Below, piece by piece: positions 1 through 4,514 of a DNA stretch of 7,667 nt. Position numbers and translations under genes: made by a program. The stretch is from an uncultured Pseudomonas sp. GTDB lineage: Bacteria; Pseudomonadota; Gammaproteobacteria; Pseudomonadales; Pseudomonadaceae. Positions within the stretch are counted from its first letter, which is position 1. Every line of letters starts with the position of its first letter. The DNA is taken from positions 1-7,667 of the forward strand of contig NZ_CAMPHN010000195.1 in assembly GCF_946885885.1 (NCBI RefSeq), in the 5' to 3' direction. The notes below the pieces were generated by a model. That model saw only the letters and a list, made by a program, of their open reading frames with translations, ran no database searches and was not told where the DNA came from.

Positions 1-123
1 CTGCAGATCGATCTGGAGCGCCCGCGCGACCGTATCGCTCTGGCCCATAGTGCGCGCTACCACGAATACCGCGCAGCGGTGCTGGAATTTCTCTATCAGA
101 AGCAGCAGCGCCCGGCCGCTTGA
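1..123 (+). CDS. 3' end of an unidentified protein-coding gene (partial)
   Basis: Frame 1 is open from the window edge to a TGA at 121-123 and gives 40 residues ending in KQQRPAA. The piece is rich in charged residues (an ERPRDR stretch, then a helix-like segment EYRAAVLEFLYQKQQ) and has no membrane segment. Codon use, with G/C at most third positions, looks like the other genes here, and a hairpin follows the stop within 20 bases, so I read it as a genuine gene end. The fragment is too short and shows no motif that I can assign to a family. It runs in the same direction as the alginate lyase gene but is separated from it by 160 bp and a hairpin, so co-transcription is not implied. Confidence 0.6.
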   Translation: MQIDLERPRDRIALAHSARYHEYRAAVLEFLYQKQQRPAA

Positions 124-138
124 GTGCGCCATGCTCAT

Positions 139-173
139 AACGATGAAACCTGCATAACGCGGGTTTCATCGTT
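139..173 (+). terminator. Hairpin after the upstream gene, probable terminator
   Basis: A perfect 12-bp stem (AACGATGAAACC at 139-150 with GGTTTCATCGTT at 162-173) closes an 11-nt loop, starting 15 bases after the TGA at 121-123. Only a short T run follows on the + strand (GTTTAT), so it is a weak intrinsic terminator or an mRNA-end stabiliser. Confidence 0.5.
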
Positions 174-283
174 TATCGCCATACCATTGATCAGGTCGAT
201 TGAACTTCGTCCCACACAGATCGCCGAACGGGGGCTCACGACCTAGCGGGAGCGCACAAGCCTAGACGTCATAAGGACTTACC

Positions 284-973
284 GTGCTCGATCTGACCAC
301 CTGGAACCTTTCCATCCCCACCGATAGCCGCCCCACCACCATCGAAACAGCACAGCTGAATAACAACTACGAGAGTCGCTACTTTCGCCGCCATGCGGAC
401 GGCAGCGTCACCTTTTGGGTGCCGGTCGACGGTTCGCACACAGCGGATGCCCGTTACCCACGCTGCGAACTGCGCGAAACGCAGAGCGATGGCACCCTCA
501 GCTTCTGGCATCACGCCAGCGCGGATAATTATTTGAGCGCCGTACTGGCGGTCAACCAAGTGCCGAGCAAAAACAAGATCATCATTGGTCAGATTCACAG
601 CAAAGACCAACAGGGCAGCGAAAACGACCCCTTGCTCAAACTGCAATATCACTACTTGCGCGGCGTCGGTCGACTCGAACTGTTGTTGCGCAGGCGCCCC
701 GGCGACGCCGAGGTGGAAAATATCCTGCTGGCGGAGAACGTTCAGCTCGGCGAGCGCTTTGGCTATCACTTGCGTGTCACCCCGAGTGGAAAGCTCGGAG
801 TTGCCGTCAGCAGCAGCGACGGCGACAAGGGCGGGCACTACCGACAGCTCAGCGGCTACTGGAACCCACAGTTGCTGTATTTCAAAGCCGGCGCCTATAT
901 CCAGGACAATTACGGGCCCAGCGACGAGAGCGGTCGGGTGCGGTTTTTCTGGCTCAATAGCCTGCATCGCTGA
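284..973 (+). CDS. Polysaccharide lyase family 7 alginate lyase, apparently cytoplasmic
   Basis: The 229-residue protein carries the three hallmark blocks of PL7 alginate lyases in order: RCELRE (60-65), QIH (103-105) and YFKAGAYIQ (199-207). The expected active-site quartet (R64, Q103, H105, Y205) is complete. PL7 enzymes cleave the 4-O-glycosidic bonds of alginate by beta-elimination; the QIH rather than QVH form is commonly linked to polyG or mixed-block preference. Length fits a single catalytic domain. The start is a GTG at 284 preceded by TAAGGA (272-277) at 6 nt spacing. There is no signal peptide, so the enzyme should stay cytoplasmic unless exported another way. From memory, P. aeruginosa PA1784 is a related lyase also next to nasA. 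Family call is firm; substrate block preference is inference. Confidence 0.9.
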   Translation: MLDLTTWNLSIPTDSRPTTIETAQLNNNYESRYFRRHADGSVTFWVPVDGSHTADARYPRCELRETQSDGTLSFWHHASADNYLSAVLAVNQVPSKNKIIIGQIHSKDQQGSENDPLLKLQYHYLRGVGRLELLLRRRPGDAEVENILLAENVQLGERFGYHLRVTPSGKLGVAVSSSDGDKGGHYRQLSGYWNPQLLYFKAGAYIQDNYGPSDESGRVRFFWLNSLHR

Positions 974-1064
974 AACCGCGCCACACCTTGGTTTTGAAGC
1001 AGCGCTATCGCACTGCTTCACCTCACGCACAATCGCCGCCATATAACCCGCATGAGTGTTGTCG

Positions 1065-1508
1065 ATGGCCCGCCTGAAGCTCGATTTCCCCGAAGACCAA
1101 TTCTGCTACAGCACGCAGCTGACCGTACGGGTCACCGATATCAATGCGGCCAATCACTTGGGTAACGACTCGATGATTTCGATGATTTCAGAGGCGCGAG
1201 CGCGCTTTTTGTTCGAGTTCGGCATCGAAGAAACCCGCGAGGACGGTACCGGCATCATAGTGACCGACCTGGCGACCACTTACCGCGCCGAGGCCCACGC
1301 CCGTGACCGGCTGCTGTTCGAGGTCGGGGTGATGGATTTCAACAGATACGGTGGCGATATCATCTTTCGAATCAGCCGCCCGGAGGACGACAAGGCAATC
1401 GCCATGGCGAAATCCGGGTTCGTCTTCTTCAACTACCGGCACGCGCAGGTCGTGGAAATGCCAGCGGCATTCAGCGCCAAATTCCCGAAGGTCAATTGGC
1501 TGGAGTAG
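1065..1508 (+). CDS. Hotdog-fold (4HBT-like) acyl-CoA thioesterase family protein
   Basis: This is a 147-residue protein if started at ATG 1065. In-frame GTG 1056 and TTG 1059 are alternatives, and none has a convincing ribosome binding site; I chose the ATG because it is the only ATG there and the rest of the protein reads like a full family member. The N-terminal part has the layout of the YbgC/FadM-type thioesterase active-site region: a beta strand (TQLTVRVTDIN, 17-27), then NHLGND (30-35) and a long helix (MISMISEARARFLFEFGI). This replaces the usual D-x-x-G-H-x-N-N pattern with D25, H31, N34 and D35. Further beta strands follow (FEVGVMDF, DIIFRIS, GFVFFNY). Family members hydrolyse acyl-CoA or similar thioesters in the cytoplasm; the substrate is unknown. 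It is 91 bp from the lyase gene, same direction, with a weak hairpin between them, so co-transcription is possible. Confidence 0.8.
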   Translation: MARLKLDFPEDQFCYSTQLTVRVTDINAANHLGNDSMISMISEARARFLFEFGIEETREDGTGIIVTDLATTYRAEAHARDRLLFEVGVMDFNRYGGDIIFRISRPEDDKAIAMAKSGFVFFNYRHAQVVEMPAAFSAKFPKVNWLE

Positions 1509-1583
1509 TCCGTGCCGACAACCGGCCAAGCCGCACCCAGGGGCTGGTCGACGATGCCGTTCCCTCGAACCTGGGCGAGGCTG

Positions 1584-2138
1584 CTAGATAGCGCGTCTGA
1601 AACGGTTGAATCGCTGCAACAAATTCACCGCCATGCTCGGTGCCGATGGGTCGACCCCGGCGACGATCAGCTTGGGATGGCGTCTGACCGCTTGCTCCAG
1701 TCGAGTCTCCTGCTCGGGTTCCACATCCACGAAGAACACGTGCTTGCCCTCTTCGAGCCGTTGCTTGAAACGCCTGAACTGGCTGTTTTGCACCTGGATA
1801 CCGAAAAAACCGCCTTCCCACATGCAAAATCCCATGATCACGATGGCCAGGAAACCCACAGGCGCCCAGCCCGCAGGGGAATCCGTCCAGCCGAGCAGGT
1901 AGGCACCACCGAGAACCAGCAGCGCCAACAGCACACCGACGACCATGCCGACTATCCCGGAATGCACGATGTCCTGCTTCATCAAAGACGCCACGTCGTT
2001 CAAGCGATGCTGCTGCACATCGGCATCCCGCTCGCTGAGCACGTGAATCTGTTCGGTACTGATACCGTCGGTCTCTAATTCATCTTCGAGGACTTCGAGC
2101 TCGTCGAGGTCATCGCTAATGTAATAGTGTCGTTTCAC
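1584..2138 (-). CDS. Two-helix membrane protein of unknown function
   Basis: The start is a minus-strand GTG (CAC at 2136-2138) with a near-perfect Shine-Dalgarno GGAGGT (ACCTCC at 2144-2149) 5 nt away; this is much better supported than the in-frame ATG further upstream at 2213. The 184-residue product begins with a soluble, very acidic region (residues 9-24, DDLDELEVLEDELETD) followed by a helix rich in charged residues. Two adjacent membrane segments (about 60-84 and 90-112) are joined by a short polar loop. A soluble C-terminal domain carries a strand-like HVFFVDVE and an amphipathic basic stretch. Both soluble parts should face the same side, most likely the cytoplasm. I recognise it only as a type of conserved Pseudomonas membrane protein without assigned role. 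It converges on the thioesterase gene with a 75-bp gap in which I see no clear terminator. Confidence 0.8.
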   Translation of the reverse strand: MKRHYYISDDLDELEVLEDELETDGISTEQIHVLSERDADVQQHRLNDVASLMKQDIVHSGIVGMVVGVLLALLVLGGAYLLGWTDSPAGWAPVGFLAIVIMGFCMWEGGFFGIQVQNSQFRRFKQRLEEGKHVFFVDVEPEQETRLEQAVRRHPKLIVAGVDPSAPSMAVNLLQRFNRFRRAI

Positions 2139-2143
2139 CGCAC

Positions 2144-2149
2144 ACCTCC
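2144..2149 (-). promoter_or_regulatory. Ribosome binding site that fixes the start of the two-helix membrane protein
   Basis: GGAGGT on the minus strand lies 5 nt before the GTG at 2138. This decides the start against the in-frame ATG at 2213. Confidence 0.8.
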
Positions 2150-2153
2150 ATCT

Positions 2154-2177
2154 CGCTTGCCGGCGCCCCGGCAAGCG
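2154..2177 (-). promoter_or_regulatory. Strong GC-rich hairpin in the 5' leader of the membrane protein gene
   Basis: A perfect 10-bp stem (CGCTTGCCGG at 2154-2163 with CCGGCAAGCG at 2168-2177) closes a 4-nt loop. On the minus-strand mRNA it ends 4 nt before the GGAGGT ribosome binding site. There is no U run, so it is not a terminator. It may stabilise the mRNA or influence ribosome access, or be part of a REP-like sequence. Confidence 0.6.
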
Positions 2178-2225
2178 CTGCCAGGCCCTGAATGAGTGAA
2201 GAAGGCAGCCCAACTTATCGCCGCC

Positions 2226-2262
2226 ATTAAAAACGCTTACACCACAAAAACAAAGGCGTCAA
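2226..2262 (-). promoter_or_regulatory. Possible sigma-70 promoter for the membrane protein gene
   Basis: On the minus strand TTGACG (CGTCAA at 2257-2262) is a good -35 match, with TAAGCG 17 bp downstream (2234-2239), which is a poor -10. An alternative in the same AT-rich patch is TTTGTT (2249-2254), 17 bp, TTTAAT (2226-2231). The local drop in GC supports a promoter here, but the exact boxes are uncertain. Confidence 0.3.
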
Positions 2263-2453
2263 CCATAAAGCAGATACCCTATGCGGCCGAACATCCGGCG
2301 CCTGCGGTTGTCCTCCAAAGGGCCTGGGTTTCGTACGGCGGCTAGTCCGTCGGTCGCCATGCAGTCGGGATAGGCGCCACTCGTGCTCTATTACGCCCCA
2401 TGCGGCATGACAGTGCGCAATTCATCTGCTACGTCTTAGGTCACAACAAGAAC
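2263..2453. other. Intergenic stretch with no gene seen
   Basis: Short reading frames here lack ribosome binding sites and family resemblance, and I see no RNA gene or strong hairpin. ATGACA (2407-2412) followed after 17 bp by TACGTC could be a very weak promoter for the small open reading frame that begins at 2467. Confidence 0.4.
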
Positions 2454-2466
2454 GGAGGGAATCGTC

Positions 2467-2646
2467 ATGGCAGTTTTGCGCAGCCATACCCGGCACGCCG
2501 GCCTTCTGGCCAGCCTGATCGCTCTACCCTTGCTGGTCATGCCGCAACCGACGCACACTGCCGAGCGCCTGATGACGCAAGCACCGGCGAACATGTTTAC
2601 AAGCGCCAGCCCCGGTACGGTAAGCATCAAGGCGCGCCCCGTTTAG
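2467..2646 (+). CDS. Possible small exported peptide (59 residues), unknown function
   Basis: ATG 2467 is preceded by GGAGGG (2454-2459) at 7 nt spacing, one of the best ribosome binding sites in the window. The product looks like a secreted precursor: a basic N-region (RSHTRH, residues 5-10), a hydrophobic core (AGLLASLIALPLLVM, 11-25), then a PTHTA-ER cleavage-like site near residue 32. About 27 mostly polar residues would remain, with no cysteine. The reading frame ends with TAG at 2644-2646. I do not recognise any family. It could be a genuine micro-protein gene, the remains of a longer periplasmic protein gene, or chance. Its last codons overlap the distal NtrC-like site of nasA. No terminator follows before the nasA promoter. 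Confidence 0.4.
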   Translation: MAVLRSHTRHAGLLASLIALPLLVMPQPTHTAERLMTQAPANMFTSASPGTVSIKARPV

Positions 2647-2651
2647 GTGCA
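2635..2651 (+). promoter_or_regulatory. NtrC-like site, distal, for nasA
   Basis: CGCCCCGTTTAGGTGCA matches the NtrC dyad TGCACCA-N3-TGGTGCA at 10 of 14 fixed positions, with the right half nearly perfect. Its centre is about 117 bp before the inferred transcription start, a normal enhancer distance. Confidence 0.4.
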
Positions 2652-2688
2652 GCAGTAATGGTATCGCTCCCTTTTGCATCACACGCCG

Positions 2689-2705
2689 AGCACCTAAATC
2701 GTCCA
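2689..2705 (+). promoter_or_regulatory. NtrC-like site, proximal, for nasA
   Basis: AGCACCTAAATCGTCCA matches the NtrC dyad at 10 of 14 fixed positions. Its centre lies 54 bp from that of the distal site, about five helical turns, so both could lie on one DNA face. The strong halves of the two sites form a perfect 9-bp inverted repeat (TTTAGGTGC at 2642-2650, GCACCTAAA at 2690-2698). Confidence 0.4.
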
Positions 2706-2733
2706 ACCCCTGAAAAACCGCCCTGTTCTGGTG

Positions 2734-2750
2734 TTGGCTTGGCTTTTGCT
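2734..2750 (+). promoter_or_regulatory. Sigma-54 (-24/-12) promoter of nasA
   Basis: TTGGCTTGGCTTTTGCT fits the sigma-54 consensus YTGGCACG-N4-TTGCW, with GG at 2736-2737 and GC at 2748-2749 separated by exactly 10 bases. The inferred start is near 2760, only a few bases before the first leader hairpin. Sigma-54 control is the usual arrangement for nitrogen-limited nitrate assimilation genes. Confidence 0.75.
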
Positions 2751-2764
2751 TAGACATGAGCAAA

Positions 2765-2805
2765 GGCGGCCAACGGTGGCAGCTCGATAAACGACAAAGA
2801 CGTCG
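2765..2805 (+). ncRNA. nasA leader: tandem hexaloop hairpins, NasT (ANTAR) target
   Basis: Two hairpins with six-base loops follow the inferred transcription start. P1 is GCC-AACGGT-GGC (2769-2780); its stem extends past a G-A mismatch to 2765/2784. P2 is CGAC-AAAGAC-GTCG (2792-2805). Both loops have A at position 1 and G at position 4, the signature of RNA bound by ANTAR-domain antiterminators such as NasT and Klebsiella NasR. The 3' arm of P2 (2802-2805) is also the base of the terminator stem that follows, so P2 and the terminator exclude each other. Nitrate/nitrite sensed by NasS would free NasT to stabilise P1-P2 and allow read-through into nasA. The fold was worked out by hand; the genes for NasS and NasT are not in this window. 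Confidence 0.8.
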
Positions 2806-2853
2806 CATGAACCACACCCTCAGGGTGAGCGGTTCATGCGGCGTTTTTCGTTT
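2801..2853 (+). terminator. Regulated intrinsic terminator in the nasA leader
   Basis: The stem pairs CGTCGCATGAACC (2801-2813) with GGTTCATGCGGCG (2831-2843), 13 pairs with one G-U, and carries an apical CACCC/GGGTG helper stem (2815-2827). TTTTTCGTTT follows at 2844-2853. When P2 of the leader forms, the stem loses its lower part next to the U run. Confidence 0.85.
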
Positions 2854-3048
2854 CACGCTCCAGCGTTTGGAGCAGGTATGGCGCCGCGATCCGGCGTTCA
2901 TGCTCGCAACTCTCTCAACCCAGCTGCGGCTTCGGCCTCAGGATGTCACACCACAAGTGCGGCATCTCCCCGGTGGGTTGTGGCCGCCGTGTCCACGACC
3001 ACGGCGCCCGCACCCGACCGGGATCCTATTTTGCTGATGAGGTTTTCG
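2854..3048 (+). other. nasA 5' untranslated region downstream of the terminator
   Basis: About 195 bases lie between the terminator and the nasA start. The only structure I see is a 6-bp hairpin GCTCCA/TGGAGC (2857-2873). The nasA frame stays open through the whole stretch, but composition and lack of a ribosome binding site argue against translation. Confidence 0.5.
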
Positions 3049-4260
3049 ATGAATACGAGTTTCTGGAAATCCGGCCACACTCCGACCTTGTTCGCCGCGT
3101 TTCTCTATTTCGATTTGAGCTTTATGGTCTGGTATCTGCTCGGCCCATTGGCTGTGCAAATCGCCACCGATCTCGACCTGACCGCGCAACAGCGCGGCCT
3201 GATGGTCGCCACGCCGATCCTCGCCGGCGCCGTGCTGCGCCTGCTGATGGGCTTCCTGGCCGATCGCCTGTCGCCGAAGACGGCGGGTCTGATTGGCCAA
3301 GTGGTGGTCATAGTGGCGCTGTTCTGCGCCTGGCAGATCGGCATTCAAAGTTATGAGCACGCCCTACTGTTCGGCCTGTTTCTCGGCTTTGCCGGTGCCG
3401 CCTTCGCCGTGGCACTACCGCTGGCGTCGCAATGGTACCCGCCGCAGCACCAGGGCAAGGCCATGGGCATCGCCGGTGCGGGCAACTCCGGCACCGTGTT
3501 CGCGGCGCTGTTCGCCCCGGGCCTGGCCGCTATGTTCGGCTGGCAGAACGTGTTCGGCTGGGCGCTGATCCCGCTGCTGATCGCCGTGGTGCTGTTCGCC
3601 CTGTTGGCGAAGAACGCTCCCGAACGGCCGAAACCGAAAGCTGCGGCCGATTACCTCCGCGCCCTGGGCGACCGCGACAGCTGGTGGTTCATGTTTTTCT
3701 ACAGCGTGACCTTCGGTGGCTTTATCGGCCTGGCGAGCGCCCTGCCCGGCTACTTCAGCGATCAATACGGCCTCAACCCGGTAACCGCCGGCTACTACAC
3801 CGCCGCCTGCGTCTTTGCCGGCAGCCTGTTGCGCCCGCTCGGCGGCGCCCTGGCCGACCGTATCGGCGGTATCCGTTCGCTGCTGATGATGTACACCCTG
3901 GCTTCATTGAGCATTGCCGCCGTCGGCTTCAACCTGCCCAGCTCGGCGGCTGCACTGAGCCTGTTCGTCATCGCCATGCTCGGCCTCGGTGCGGGCAACG
4001 GCGCAGTGTTCCAACTGGTGCCACAGCGCTTCCGTAAGGAGATCGGCGTGATGACCGGCCTGATCGGCATGGCCGGCGGCGTCGGCGGCTTCCTGTTGGC
4101 CGCGGGCCTGGGCGCGATCAAACAGCAGACCGGCGACTACCAGCTGGGGCTGTGGCTGTTCGCCAGCCTCGGCGTGCTCGCTTGGTTCGGCCTGTACGGC
4201 GTCAAGAAGCGCTGGCGCACCACCTGGGGCAGCGCGGCGGTCACCGCGGCACGGGTGTAA
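3049..4260 (+). CDS. nasA: Nitrate transporter NasA (MFS, nitrate/nitrite porter family)
   Basis: This 403-residue inner-membrane protein is a complete single-domain MFS porter with about 12 hydrophobic segments. Both nitrate-signature motifs are present: GAGNSG (about 143-148) and GAGNGA (about 314-319). The two substrate-binding arginines expected in helices 2 and 8 are R64 (in VLRLLMGFLADRLSPK) and R262 (in LLRPLGGALADRIGG). It imports nitrate for assimilation. ATG 3049 was chosen because TGAGGT sits 6 nt upstream and the N-terminus MNTSFWKSGHTPTLF is typical of NasA; ATG 3037 is an in-frame alternative. Expression should need sigma-54/NtrC activation and NasT antitermination. A signalling fusion gene and nirB follow on the same strand. 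The C-terminus ends in a basic tail after the last helix. Confidence 0.95.
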   Translation: MNTSFWKSGHTPTLFAAFLYFDLSFMVWYLLGPLAVQIATDLDLTAQQRGLMVATPILAGAVLRLLMGFLADRLSPKTAGLIGQVVVIVALFCAWQIGIQSYEHALLFGLFLGFAGAAFAVALPLASQWYPPQHQGKAMGIAGAGNSGTVFAALFAPGLAAMFGWQNVFGWALIPLLIAVVLFALLAKNAPERPKPKAAADYLRALGDRDSWWFMFFYSVTFGGFIGLASALPGYFSDQYGLNPVTAGYYTAACVFAGSLLRPLGGALADRIGGIRSLLMMYTLASLSIAAVGFNLPSSAAALSLFVIAMLGLGAGNGAVFQLVPQRFRKEIGVMTGLIGMAGGVGGFLLAAGLGAIKQQTGDYQLGLWLFASLGVLAWFGLYGVKKRWRTTWGSAAVTAARV

Positions 4261-4280
4261 GTTAAGCGCCGCAAGCTGAA

Positions 4281-4339
4281 CGTAGGGCGGGGCAATCTGG
4301 CAGAGCCCAGCGAGCATGGCGGGTTTCTCCCGCCCTACG
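4281..4339. repeat. REP-like inverted repeat after nasA
   Basis: A perfect 11-bp inverted repeat (CGTAGGGCGGG at 4281-4291, CCCGCCCTACG at 4329-4339) begins 20 bp after the nasA stop. An alternative inner hairpin GGCGGG-TTTCT-CCCGCC uses the same right arm. The GTAGGGCGGG motif resembles dispersed intergenic palindromes of proteobacteria. There is no U run, so mRNA-end protection is more likely than termination. Confidence 0.7.
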
Positions 4340-4350
4340 GATTGAAATAA

Positions 4351-4477
4351 CGGAGGGTTGAGGCAAAGGCGGGGCTGACCGGCACAGCTGCATCGCACTG
4401 GTCAGGAAAGGCGGGAGAAGTCGGCGACGATCTATCCCGCAGCCGTGCCCCGGCCTCGCCTTTGCCTCAACCCTCCG
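4351..4477. repeat. 127-bp nested palindrome with 21-bp terminal inverted repeats
   Basis: The outer arms at 4351-4371 and 4457-4477 are perfect 21-bp inverted repeats beginning CGGAGGGTTGAGG. Inside lie two further inverted repeats: CTGACC/GGTCAG (4375-4380, 4400-4405) and GCGGGA/TCCCGC (4411-4416, 4435-4440), giving a three-way-junction-like fold. I see no coding sequence and no flanking target duplication. A MITE-type non-autonomous element or a compound REP element is plausible. It ends 37 bp before the next gene. Confidence 0.7.
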
Positions 4478-4514
4478 GCACGCTACCTTGGTCATTTATC
4501 CAATGAGAAGCCCG

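Noticed and set aside
202..228. AlgU (ECF sigma) promoter before the alginate lyase
   Set aside because: GAACTT at 202-207 fits the -35, but the sequence 16-17 bp downstream (CCGAA) does not match the TCTGA-type -10.
995..1020. Hairpin TGAAGCAG/CTGCTTCA as a terminator between lyase and thioesterase genes
   Set aside because: An 8-bp stem with a 10-nt loop and no U run on either strand is too weak to call.
269..1042. 257-residue minus-strand reading frame antisense to the alginate lyase
   Set aside because: The + strand frame carries all PL7 motifs and a ribosome binding site; the reverse frame has neither.
2400..2753. 117-residue + strand reading frame
   Set aside because: It lacks a ribosome binding site, runs through NtrC-like sites and the sigma-54 promoter, and overlaps the better-supported 59-residue frame.
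2836..3048. NasA with a 71-residue N-terminal extension starting at ATG 2836
   Set aside because: The ATG lies inside the terminator stem with no ribosome binding site. The 403-residue form from 3049 has a good one and matches the normal NasA length and N-terminus.
4488..4514. Upstream TTG 4488 or ATG 4503 as the start of the kinase fusion
   Set aside because: Neither has a ribosome binding site, while ATG 4515 has GAGAAG just before it and begins directly with the PP2C fold. Position 4503 cannot be fully excluded.
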